Source: an uncultured bacterium (GTDB lineage Bacteria; Cyanobacteriota; Vampirovibrionia; Gastranaerophilales; Gastranaerophilaceae). From it: DNA of 6,476 nucleotides. The notes beneath the pieces were generated by a model. It worked only from the letters and a program-made list of their open reading frames with translations. It had not been told where the DNA came from and made no database searches. Both the position numbers and the translations under genes were made by a program. Every line of letters begins with the position of its first letter. Position 1 is the stretch's first letter. Of the stretch, positions 1-6,117 are shown piece after piece. The stretch spans positions 1 through 6,476 of the forward strand of contig CAQTPN010000011.1 of NCBI GenBank assembly GCA_948888345.1, written 5' to 3'.

Positions 1-1575
1 GTTTAAGTCAATATTATTTTTTGTGCCTCTAAAGTTTATATGATTTCCCTCTTTTCCTATTGTTTTTTTGGAAACAAGTGAAATGTCATTTATGCAAAAA
101 ACCGGCTGCGGATTATCTTGTCCTGTAGGTTCAAGCTTTTTAACCGTTTCAATCAAGCTTTCATTAATATCTTCAGGCTCTAATACCATATCTATATCTA
201 CTACGGCACCCTTTGGCTTAATATCTTCTTTTGAATTAAAGGCAGCTAAGAGCGTATTTTTAACCTCTTCAAATGAAATATTATTTAAATCAAATGAAAA
301 GCCGCCGGCAAGACTGTGCCCGCCGTATCCGCCGTCAAACAGTTCTTTATTTTCATCAAGAATTTCAACGATATTATATTCTTTAATCCCTCGAATTGAG
401 CATCTTGCCATATTTTCATTGTCTTTTGTAATTAAAAAAGCCGGTTTATAATATTTTTCAACCAGTTTTGAAGCTACAATGCCGATTACCCCCACATGCC
501 AGTCTTCATTAAAAAGAATAATCGCCTTTTTATTTTTAAAATCTCTGTCTTCTTCAATCTGTTTTATTGCTTCTTCATAGGTTTTATCACAGAGGTTTTG
601 TCTGATTTTATTGTAGCTGTCTAAATCTTTCAGAGCATTTTTTAATTCTGTTTCATTTTCACCCGTTAAAAGTTTAAAGGCGGAATCTGCGGTTGCAAGC
701 CTTCCTGCAGCATTTATTCTTGGTGCTAAAATGAATGCTGTATCATAGCTTGTAATTTTATCCTTGCCGTTTGCCTTAAAAAGAAGATTTATCCCCTTGT
801 GCAGCCCCTTGTTTATAAGCTCCAGCCCTTTTGATACAATCACTCTGTTTTCGTATAATAACGGCACAACATCTGCCACGGTGCCTGTTGCGGCAAGTAT
901 TAAAATTTCATCCTTTAATTGTTTATTATCAACTTCTTCCAATAATGCCAATGCGAGCTTTAAGGCTACTCCCGCTCCTGCCAGCTCTGAAACATTTTTA
1001 ATTTCGGCTACCGTTAATTTTTCATCAAGAGAATTCGGTGCTTTTGGGTTTATAATTGCGTAAGCATCCGGCAGAATTTCAGGTGCTTTATGGTGGTCGG
1101 TTAAAATTGTATCAACCCCTAATGCTTTTATGACAGCAATTTCTCCCTTGTTTGAAATGCCGCAGTCCACTGTTATTAAAACCTTTGGTTTTTTCTTTGA
1201 GATATAAGGCAAAAGTACCTTTGTATCAATCCCATGCCCCATTTTTTCTCTGTCAGGAATTATATAGTCAAAATTAGCATCAAGTGCTTTAAGTGTTTTA
1301 TAGAGGATAGAAGTTGAAGTTACTCCGTCTGCGTCAAAGTCTCCCCAGATAAGAATTAATTCTTTATCGGATATAGCTTTTTGTATGCGCTCTTTTGCTT
1401 TTTTCATATCTGCAAAAATATATGGGGAAGATAAAGAAACATTAAGCGGGTTTAAAAAATCTTCATATTCGTTTTCTTCAAGCCCTCTGGATTTTAAAAG
1501 AGAATAAAGCAGGCCGTTACTCTCTTTTTTACCGTCCGCCTTATTCTCTTCAATTTTTATATTCCAAAATTTCAT
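1..1575 (-). CDS. recJ: Single-stranded-DNA-specific exonuclease RecJ, 3' end cut by window edge
   Basis: RecJ is a cytoplasmic 5'-3' exonuclease on single-stranded DNA, acting in RecF-pathway recombination, mismatch repair and base-excision repair. The frame reads open from ATG at 1575 to base 1 (525 codons, no stop), so the C-terminus lies outside. The DHH-family metal motifs are complete: GDFDADG (residues 78-84), VDCG (136-139), DHH (160-162) and ADVVPL (234-239). RINAAGRL (286-293) follows. The DHHA1 part shows WHVGVIGIVASKL (359-371) and GGYGGHSLAGG (415-425), and LEPTGQDNP (481-489) matches the start of the OB-fold region. Roughly 40 or more residues should be missing. The start is chosen because the N-terminus (MKFWNIK) is typical, and because ATG lies one base after the stop of the upstream membrane-protein gene. 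The only Shine-Dalgarno-like stretch is AGAAGAA inside that gene's last codons, which suggests translational coupling. Identity is near certain. Confidence 0.96.
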   Translation of the reverse strand, partial: MKFWNIKIEENKADGKKESNGLLYSLLKSRGLEENEYEDFLNPLNVSLSSPYIFADMKKAKERIQKAISDKELILIWGDFDADGVTSTSILYKTLKALDANFDYIIPDREKMGHGIDTKVLLPYISKKKPKVLITVDCGISNKGEIAVIKALGVDTILTDHHKAPEILPDAYAIINPKAPNSLDEKLTVAEIKNVSELAGAGVALKLALALLEEVDNKQLKDEILILAATGTVADVVPLLYENRVIVSKGLELINKGLHKGINLLFKANGKDKITSYDTAFILAPRINAAGRLATADSAFKLLTGENETELKNALKDLDSYNKIRQNLCDKTYEEAIKQIEEDRDFKNKKAIILFNEDWHVGVIGIVASKLVEKYYKPAFLITKDNENMARCSIRGIKEYNIVEILDENKELFDGGYGGHSLAGGFSFDLNNISFEEVKNTLLAAFNSKEDIKPKGAVVDIDMVLEPEDINESLIETVKKLEPTGQDNPQPVFCINDISLVSKKTIGKEGNHINFRGTKNNIDLN

Positions 1576-1576
1576 A

Positions 1577-2317
1577 TTAATTTCTTCTGCTGTTTAGTTT
1601 TGCAAGAAGCTTTAAGATTTCAATGTATAACCATATTAACGTTACAAGCATTGAAAAAGCACCGTACCACTCTAAATATTTTGGTGCACCCATCTCAGCC
1701 CCTTTTTCAATAAAATCAAAGTCAAGAATGAAATTTAAACTTGCAATAATTACAACAATGGCATTAAAAGCAATTGAAAAACCGCTGCCGGAAGCAAGCG
1801 CGCCTGAAAGCGCATTAATATGAAACAGGCTCAATAATATTGAAATCCCGTAAATTACTGCAATTGATATAGTTGCACCGATAAGAGTTGACCTAAAGGC
1901 TTCGGTTGCACGGATAACTTTTGCCTTAAAAAGAGCCAGAACAACAAACATGGTGCAAAAGGTTGCAACAACTGCTTGAGAAACAATTCCGGGGTACTGC
2001 ATATTAAAAACTGCTGAAATACCGCCTAAAAATAACCCTTCAAGTGCTGCATATCCGATACTTAGAGGTTTTGAATGCTGGGGTTTAAATGCGGTGATAA
2101 CAGCAAGGATAAAAGCACCTATTGCTCCGCCTATCATAAGCATATAAGTTTTATCCCCAAAGCCCGCATAAGCTAAATACCAGGTTATACATGCAGTTAA
2201 AATAACAATTGCAAGCAGGCCCATTGATTTATTAACTGCTCCTGCAATTGTCATGGGTGTATCAGTTACGGTAAAACCCTCATAAACTTTTGTATTGGTC
2301 ATAGGATTTGATGTCAT
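1577..2317 (-). CDS. Bax inhibitor-1/YccA-like seven-helix membrane protein
   Basis: This 246-residue hydrophobic protein fits the bacterial Bax-inhibitor-1-like family (PF12811 type), inner-membrane proteins related to TMBIM calcium-leak channels. The biochemical role in bacteria is not settled. About seven membrane segments can be drawn: roughly 31-51, 58-78, 87-104, 110-130, 143-165, 177-197 and 215-238. Family signatures are the SNPM start, ALEGLFLGGISAVF (91-104), YPGIV-QAV (108-116) and NFILDFDFIEKGAE (195-208). The paired acidic residues D199/D201 and E204 lie where related proteins carry their putative proton- or calcium-sensing aspartates. There is no cleavable signal peptide. The start is fixed by a strong Shine-Dalgarno AGGGGAG (2332-2326) eight bases upstream. 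A TATAAT box lies further upstream. The gene is the promoter-proximal member of a pair with recJ, one base apart, although no functional link between the two is known to me. Confidence 0.9.
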   Translation of the reverse strand: MTSNPMTNTKVYEGFTVTDTPMTIAGAVNKSMGLLAIVILTACITWYLAYAGFGDKTYMLMIGGAIGAFILAVITAFKPQHSKPLSIGYAALEGLFLGGISAVFNMQYPGIVSQAVVATFCTMFVVLALFKAKVIRATEAFRSTLIGATISIAVIYGISILLSLFHINALSGALASGSGFSIAFNAIVVIIASLNFILDFDFIEKGAEMGAPKYLEWYGAFSMLVTLIWLYIEILKLLAKLNSRRN

Positions 2318-2325
2318 TTAATTTT

Positions 2326-2385
2326 CTCCCCTAAAAAATCTTTAATTTGTTATTGAATTATACTACTTTTTTTATGTAAAATAAA
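2326..2385 (-). promoter_or_regulatory. Candidate promoter and Shine-Dalgarno for the Bax-inhibitor-like gene and recJ
   Basis: Read on the minus strand, a perfect TATAAT -10 box lies at 2362-2357. A weak -35 candidate TTTATT (2385-2380) sits 17 bases upstream. Transcription would start near 2350, leaving a leader of about 30 nt that contains AGGGGAG (2332-2326). The -10 box and the ribosome binding site are seen directly; the -35 and the start point are inferred. Confidence 0.5.
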
Positions 2386-2388
2386 GCT
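2353..2388 (+). promoter_or_regulatory. Candidate promoter for coaE giving a leaderless message
   Basis: On the plus strand TTGAAT (2353-2358) and TAAAAT (2377-2382) are 18 bases apart and match the -35 and -10 consensus at four and five of six positions. The expected start point is about 2389, the A of the coaE ATG. This agrees with the absence of any Shine-Dalgarno sequence in the bases just before the gene. The boxes overlap those of the divergent minus-strand promoter. Such hexamers arise easily in AT-rich DNA, so confidence is low. Confidence 0.3.
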
Positions 2389-2958
2389 ATGCTAAAAATC
2401 GGGATAACGGGCAATATTGCATCAGGCAAAAGTTTATTTGAAAAATATCTGAAAGATGCGGGTTTTAGGGTTTTATGCCTTGATTTTGTAACAGCTTTTT
2501 TATACGAAAATTCAAAACCGCTTCAGGAATTTTTGTTAAAAAAATTTAATACTGTTAACAAAAAAGAAGTGGCTGAAATTGTATTTTTAAATCCTAAACT
2601 TAAAGTCGAACTTGAAAAATTCATTTATCCTTTAATTCTTGATAAGATGAATGAATTTTTTACACAAAATAAAAATGAGCCTGTAGTTTTTGTATCTGCC
2701 GCCCTTTTATTTGAAGCAGGATTTGACAGGTATTTTGATAAAACGGTTTTTATAAAAGCAGATAAAAGCATAAGACTGAAACGTTTAATGGAGCGCAACA
2801 ATCTTACATTTAGTGAAGCAAAATTAAGAATAAATTCTCAATCCGCCGAATGTAAAAAAACTCCAAAGTGTGATTATGTTATTGATAATTCAACCACGGT
2901 TGAAGCCTTGAGAGCAAAAACGGAAGATTTTATAAAATCATTAAACATTCTCTTATAA
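2389..2958 (+). CDS. coaE: Dephospho-CoA kinase
   Basis: CoaE phosphorylates the 3'-hydroxyl of the ribose of dephospho-CoA with ATP, the last step of coenzyme A synthesis, in the cytoplasm. The 189-residue length is slightly below the usual 200 or so. The P-loop GNIASGKS (residues 8-15) follows the first beta strand, and this fixes the start at this ATG. LCLD (29-32) supplies the conserved aspartate of the DADxIA motif in divergent form. SAALLFEAGFD matches the family PLLFExG segment, followed by the lid region RLKRLMERNNLTFSEAKLRINSQ and the closing DYVIDNS. The normally conserved His-Pro pair is Tyr-Pro (FIYPLI), and the DAD motif is also altered, so this is a divergent family member, but the catalytic core looks intact. 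No Shine-Dalgarno precedes the ATG, so translation may be leaderless. The 3' end overlaps the convergent speB by 29 bases. Confidence 0.93.
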   Translation: MLKIGITGNIASGKSLFEKYLKDAGFRVLCLDFVTAFLYENSKPLQEFLLKKFNTVNKKEVAEIVFLNPKLKVELEKFIYPLILDKMNEFFTQNKNEPVVFVSAALLFEAGFDRYFDKTVFIKADKSIRLKRLMERNNLTFSEAKLRINSQSAECKKTPKCDYVIDNSTTVEALRAKTEDFIKSLNILL

Positions 2959-3778
2959 GCTTGCAGGCAAGAGCTGTTGAATTCTTGCTTGTATCAATAT
3001 CGGGCGCAAGTTCTACAACATCCATCCCGATTATATTAAAATCTTTAAGATATTTTAACCATCCTATAAGTTCCATATAATTTAACCCGCCCGCTTCAGG
3101 AGTTCCGACTCCGCTCATAACGGAAGGGTCCAAAACATCAAGGTCGATTGTTATGAATATATTTTTATCTTTAAATTTATCAAGTTCTTTATATGAAAAT
3201 TTCTGTGTGGAATACTTTTTCATAATATCGAATTCTTCTTTTTCACCTGAACGGATGCCGATTTGAGCTATATTTTCAAAGCCGGTAATTTTTCCAATCT
3301 GTTTCATGACGCCTGAGTGCGTCAAATTTTCACCTAGATACTCTTCTCTTAAATCGGTATGTGCATCAAACTGTATTACTGCAATGTTATCGTAAAATTC
3401 CATTATAGCCTGTATCTCGGCCAGCGTTACAAGGTGTTCTCCGCCGATACCGAGAATTTTTTTATTGTTTTTATAAATTTGGACCGTATTTTCTTTTATA
3501 ATATCTAAAACCCTCTGTGCATTGCCGAAAGGTAATTCTAAATCTCCCGCATCAAAGAACTTACAATCTTCTAAATCCTTATCAAAAATCGGGGAATATG
3601 TTTCAATTCCAATGCTTTCAAGCCTTATTTGCTGCGGTGCAAACCTTGTTCCCGGGCGGTTTGTAGTAGTCCCGTCGTAGGGCATGCCCATCATTATAAT
3701 ATTTGAAGAGCTAAAATCATCATTTGCGCCGATAAAATCTTTACTTAAAAACGGTCCGTTTAAAAAATTCTTGTTCAT
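2930..3778 (-). CDS. speB: Agmatinase (ureohydrolase family)
   Basis: This enzyme is expected to hydrolyse agmatine to putrescine and urea in the arginine decarboxylase route to polyamines, using a binuclear manganese centre in the cytoplasm. The 282-residue length is usual for bacterial and archaeal SpeB. All metal-ligand motifs are visible: GGEH (112-115, where many relatives have GGDH), DAHTD (138-142) and the DLD pair (D212, D214). These are followed by the family segment SGVGTPEAGG (222-231) and the conserved E256 in GMDVVELAPD. The N-terminal PYDGTTTNRPGTRFAP (33-48) is the standard substrate-loop region. A related ureohydrolase such as guanidinobutyrase or formimidoglutamase cannot be ruled out from motifs alone, but agmatinase is the best fit. 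ATG at 3778 is the first start and keeps a full-length N-terminus; no Shine-Dalgarno is seen before it. The end overlaps coaE tail to tail, and no separate terminator is visible. Confidence 0.92.
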   Translation of the reverse strand: MNKNFLNGPFLSKDFIGANDDFSSSNIIMMGMPYDGTTTNRPGTRFAPQQIRLESIGIETYSPIFDKDLEDCKFFDAGDLELPFGNAQRVLDIIKENTVQIYKNNKKILGIGGEHLVTLAEIQAIMEFYDNIAVIQFDAHTDLREEYLGENLTHSGVMKQIGKITGFENIAQIGIRSGEKEEFDIMKKYSTQKFSYKELDKFKDKNIFITIDLDVLDPSVMSGVGTPEAGGLNYMELIGWLKYLKDFNIIGMDVVELAPDIDTSKNSTALACKLIRECLMIL

Positions 3779-3937
3779 GGCTTTATATTAACACAGAATT
3801 TTGTTAAGAAATGTTAATCCTTTAAAACCCTTTTATACCCTGCTTTTTCATAAAAATTATATACTTTTTAAGCAATTTTTATAAGCAAAATAACTTTATT
3901 ATTGTACGAGGATAATTAAAAATAATTTGGAGAGAAA

Positions 3938-4774
3938 ATGGCCGAGATACTTTGGAACCCTGGCAAGGCTGCCGAAATTGGCAACCTTCAAGGGCAGATG
4001 ACAGGTTTTATTGCAGGAGCTTACAGTCTTCCCGGAATGGCTAATATTTCAGCTGCGCCGACAGAAGTCCTGAATCAGAACGGTTATACAATTTATCAGG
4101 ATGATACAACGGGACACTATAATCTTAAGCGTGATAACAATCCAAATTCCGACAGTATCTGGACAAGCCAGACAATGGGTGTTACTTTTGATTGCTCAGG
4201 CGATACTCTTTCAATTAAAGGAATAAATGAAGAGGATGTTGATGGCAATAAAGGCGGTTCAGGCAGCAGCAACACGGCAACAAATGCTTCTTCATTCGGG
4301 CTTGTAACATCTGCATCAAATTTTGATTACGGTACATATACCGATAATGCAAGAAGTTCATTTGCTCAAACCTCTCAAAATGTTTTAAACAGATTAGGTG
4401 CCTCACAAAATTCCGGCGTTACATATTCTTCAACAGCAGGGCTGAACACCACCGAAACAATTGACCCTGTAACCCGTGCTGTTGTTGATAAAGAGAAAAG
4501 TGCCGCCATTGATGAAATGAATATGTCCGAGGCTACTAAACATAAATTTGATAATATTGCTAAATTAATTTATAAGGTATCAGAAAAACAGAGCACTGCA
4601 GAAGTTGAAGCTAAGGATAAAAGCGGAGATTGTGCAATAGTGGCAGGTGCTGTTGGTGCTACAGCACTTTCTGTAGGTACGGGTGCAAAATTAGGCGCGG
4701 CAATAGGCCATTTTATTCCAATACCGTTTGCGGGCGCGATAGTTGGTGCCGCGGTTGGTGCAGGAGTGGGATAG
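3938..4774 (+). CDS. Unrecognised glycine-zipper protein, N-terminal part ending at an in-frame TAG
   Basis: I do not recognise this protein, so no function is assigned. The start is well supported: GGAG at 3929-3932 lies five bases before ATG. The upstream 159-bp gap is very AT-rich, with only a weak -10 candidate TATACT (3860-3865). The 278 residues before the TAG have no signal peptide. Residues 1-40 are mildly amphipathic; about 48-100 look like a small soluble beta-type domain with a single Cys (C86). Residues 105-180 are rich in Ser, Thr, Asn and Gly and probably flexible. Residues 185-225 are charged and helical. Residues 232-278 are a hydrophobic glycine-zipper stretch with repeated G-x3-G spacing, GAIVGAAVGAGVG at the end. 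The layout recalls proteins that insert into or cross membranes, such as bacteriocin-like or translocator-like proteins, but this is only a resemblance. The frame continues past the TAG (see next entry), so 278 residues may not be the natural product. Confidence 0.8.
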   Translation: MAEILWNPGKAAEIGNLQGQMTGFIAGAYSLPGMANISAAPTEVLNQNGYTIYQDDTTGHYNLKRDNNPNSDSIWTSQTMGVTFDCSGDTLSIKGINEEDVDGNKGGSGSSNTATNASSFGLVTSASNFDYGTYTDNARSSFAQTSQNVLNRLGASQNSGVTYSSTAGLNTTETIDPVTRAVVDKEKSAAIDEMNMSEATKHKFDNIAKLIYKVSEKQSTAEVEAKDKSGDCAIVAGAVGATALSVGTGAKLGAAIGHFIPIPFAGAIVGAAVGAGVG

Positions 4775-4790
4775 CTTGTAGGCAAGGCTA
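4772..4790 (+). other. In-frame TAG with a hairpin starting at the stop codon
   Basis: The TAG at 4772-4774 lies between the codons GGA and CTT. The RNA can fold from the stop itself: 4772-4778 pairs with 4783-4790, seven base pairs with one bulged G at 4787 and a TAGG tetraloop (4779-4782). The pairing is seen in the sequence. Any role in decoding the stop is speculation, since small hairpins of this size occur by chance. A single C-to-T change would turn a CAG Gln codon into this TAG. Confidence 0.5.
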
Positions 4791-5347
4791 TTAAAGGCGG
4801 CGATGAAGCTAAAGCCGAAAAGGTAAACAATGAAGCGGCACAAGAAGCCAAAGAAGCCGGCGATGACCTTAAAGAAGCCCTTGAAGGCTTAAGCGATGAT
4901 GAACTTGTGGCATTCCAGAGATATTATTATGATAAATACGGATGCTCCGTAACCGATGTTCTAAAAAGCCTTGAAACCGATGAAGATTCATCAAAAATTG
5001 CGCAGGGTGCAGGAATTGACAGCGGATATTTAACAGGCGTATTTGAAAATATTGATAGTGCAAATGCAACTTTAAAGCCATCAGAAGAGGTTGAAACAGA
5101 AACCGCTTCCGCAAACACTAAAGAAATAACATATTCTCAGGCAGCGCAGATAGAAGTACTTCAACAGAACGCAAATTTAAACAAACAATACTGGCAGGCA
5201 GCTCTTCAAAACGGCGGTTCGGTTGAAATAAACGGCGAAACAATGACCGCAGATGAACTTTCTCAAAAATATGTTGATGCCTATGAAGAACTTGAAGAAT
5301 ATCTTGATGGATTAGATACAACATCAGGCACCAGCTTTGAAGCGTAG
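4775..5347 (+). CDS. Same-frame continuation of the glycine-zipper gene after the TAG
   Basis: After the TAG the same frame stays open for 190 codons to a TAG at 5345-5347, giving 469 positions for the whole gene if the internal stop is counted as a residue. The translation is plainly protein-like. LVGKAIKGG completes the glycine zipper and its basic flank. A long charged helical stretch rich in Ala, Glu and Lys follows (about 289-318), then LSDDELVAFQRYYYDKYGCSV (about 318-338). An acidic Ser/Thr-rich linker comes next, then a Gln/Asn-rich helix (about 399-425), and an acidic C-terminal helix YVDAYEELEEYLDGL (445-459). There is no Shine-Dalgarno before any in-frame start: GTG at 4907 is bare and the first in-frame ATG is deep in the segment. 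Independent translation is therefore unlikely. Either the gene is a recent nonsense pseudogene, or the TAG is decoded, or a base is wrong. Codon use does not visibly change across the stop. Confidence 0.75.
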   Translation, partial: LVGKAIKGGDEAKAEKVNNEAAQEAKEAGDDLKEALEGLSDDELVAFQRYYYDKYGCSVTDVLKSLETDEDSSKIAQGAGIDSGYLTGVFENIDSANATLKPSEEVETETASANTKEITYSQAAQIEVLQQNANLNKQYWQAALQNGGSVEINGETMTADELSQKYVDAYEELEEYLDGLDTTSGTSFEA

Positions 5348-5370
5348 TATATTTAATTAAAAAATAATTT

Positions 5371-5410
5371 AAATACTCCTTTGTTAATAAAATACAAAGG
5401 AGTATTTTTT
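5371..5410 (+). terminator. Intrinsic terminator after the glycine-zipper gene
   Basis: A perfect 14-bp inverted repeat (5371-5384 with 5394-5407) encloses a 9-base loop and runs into a T-tract ending at 5410. It begins 23 bases after the terminal TAG. An A-rich run upstream means it might also work in reverse, although no minus-strand gene ends there. That the gene keeps a strong dedicated terminator argues that it is, or recently was, an expressed unit. Confidence 0.9.
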
Positions 5411-5414
5411 ATTG

Positions 5415-5445
5415 TATAATGTTCTTAAAATCAGAAATTTTGGAG
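5415..5445 (+). promoter_or_regulatory. Candidate promoter and Shine-Dalgarno for the DUF151 gene
   Basis: A perfect TATAAT (5415-5420) lies just after the terminator, placing a likely start point near 5427. No good -35 hexamer is found; the region it would occupy is the right arm of the terminator. GGAG (5442-5445) is seven bases before the ATG and sets the start of the DUF151 gene. Confidence 0.5.
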
Positions 5446-5452
5446 TATTTAT

Positions 5453-5962
5453 ATGATAGAAATGAGAGTTATGGGTATTGCCCTTGATACAAGAAGCGGC
5501 TCTCCTATTGTTGTTTTAAATGATTTAGAAAATAGAAAGGCTCTTCCTATCTGGATAGGTTCAGCAGAAGCCAGTTCAATTATAAGAAAAATTGAAAATA
5601 TTCCCTCATCCCGTCCCATGACTCATGATTTATTTACAAATTTAATTGAGGCTGTCGGATATGAGATTGACAGGGTTGAAATAAATGATGTTGATGACCA
5701 GACTTATTTTTCAACAATTTATCTTAAAAAAGACGATGGAAGTGCAATTGAACTTGATGCAAGGCCCTCTGATGCTATTGCAATTGCAATAAGGGCGGAA
5801 GTTTCAATATTTGTAACCTCAAATGTTCTTTTATCGGGTGCCGTTTCTGTTGATTCTCAAAAGGATGAAGAAGAAGCCATGGAATTTAAAAATTTCATTA
5901 AGGATATTAAGCCCTCCGATTTTGAAAAATTAATAAATAAAAATTTTGAATCAGATCAATAA
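5453..5962 (+). CDS. Bifunctional nuclease family protein (BFN domain, DUF151)
   Basis: The 169-residue protein has the BFN/DUF151 domain (PF02577) over about residues 1-135. Landmarks are MIEMRVMGIALD (1-12), LPIWIG (31-36), RPMTHDL (54-60) and DARPSDAIAIAIR (102-114). Proteins of this family are widespread in Cyanobacteria, Actinobacteria, Thermotogae and plants. A plant member was reported to have RNase and DNase activity, but the function of bacterial members is poorly known, so the name should be taken as a family label. An acidic linker (about 134-142) leads to a C-terminal helix FKNFIKDIKPSDFEKL, as seen in longer bacterial members. The close N-terminal fit to cyanobacterial versions is one reason for placing the genome near that phylum. 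The gene has its own TATAAT and GGAG and is flanked by a terminator, so it is probably monocistronic. No signal peptide or membrane segment is present. Confidence 0.92.
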   Translation: MIEMRVMGIALDTRSGSPIVVLNDLENRKALPIWIGSAEASSIIRKIENIPSSRPMTHDLFTNLIEAVGYEIDRVEINDVDDQTYFSTIYLKKDDGSAIELDARPSDAIAIAIRAEVSIFVTSNVLLSGAVSVDSQKDEEEAMEFKNFIKDIKPSDFEKLINKNFESDQ

Positions 5963-6020
5963 AATTAAAGAGTATTTTTTGCGCATAGTTTATATTTATG
6001 CTCTCAAAACTTAATTTTTC

Positions 6021-6030
6021 TCTGCGCAGA
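6021..6030. promoter_or_regulatory. Ten-base perfect palindrome, possible operator
   Basis: TCTGCGCAGA is a perfect palindrome in an AT-rich gap. Its core TGCGCA also occurs at 5980-5985. It lies where a -35 box would sit for a TATAAT at 6046-6051. It could be a protein binding site, but one short palindrome with one half-similar copy is weak evidence. Confidence 0.25.
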
Positions 6031-6055
6031 ACTTTTAAATTATTATATAATCCGA

Positions 6056-6108
6056 TTGGTTCATGATTTAATTTCATAGTATAATGTTAATGTTAATTAT
6101 TAAGAAGG
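6056..6108 (+). promoter_or_regulatory. Candidate promoter and Shine-Dalgarno for the DUF1858 gene
   Basis: TATAAT at 6080-6085 has a partial -35 match TTGGTT (6056-6061) 18 bases upstream. The predicted start is near 6092, giving a leader of about 26 nt that carries AAGAAGG (6102-6108), nine bases before the ATG. A second TATAAT (6046-6051) lies upstream. The -10 and Shine-Dalgarno are clear; the -35 is weak. Confidence 0.5.
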
Positions 6109-6117
6109 CAAAGAATT

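Noticed and set aside
68..1063. Open plus-strand frames in the first kilobase
   Set aside because: They are antisense shadows of recJ, whose minus-strand translation carries every family motif; the plus-strand translations are low-complexity and lack plausible ribosome binding sites.
4215..5324. Several minus-strand frames opposite the glycine-zipper gene
   Set aside because: The translations are biased in composition (Ala/Pro/Thr-rich or Leu/His/Arg-rich), have no start signals, and mirror the codon structure of the plus-strand gene.
4907..5347. Independent gene starting at GTG 4907
   Set aside because: No Shine-Dalgarno precedes this GTG, and protein-like sequence in the same frame runs on from 4775, so it is better read as part of the upstream gene.
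5998..6066. 22-codon frame starting with ATG at 5998 in the gap before the DUF1858 gene
   Set aside because: It has no Shine-Dalgarno and overlaps the promoter region; this length is expected by chance.
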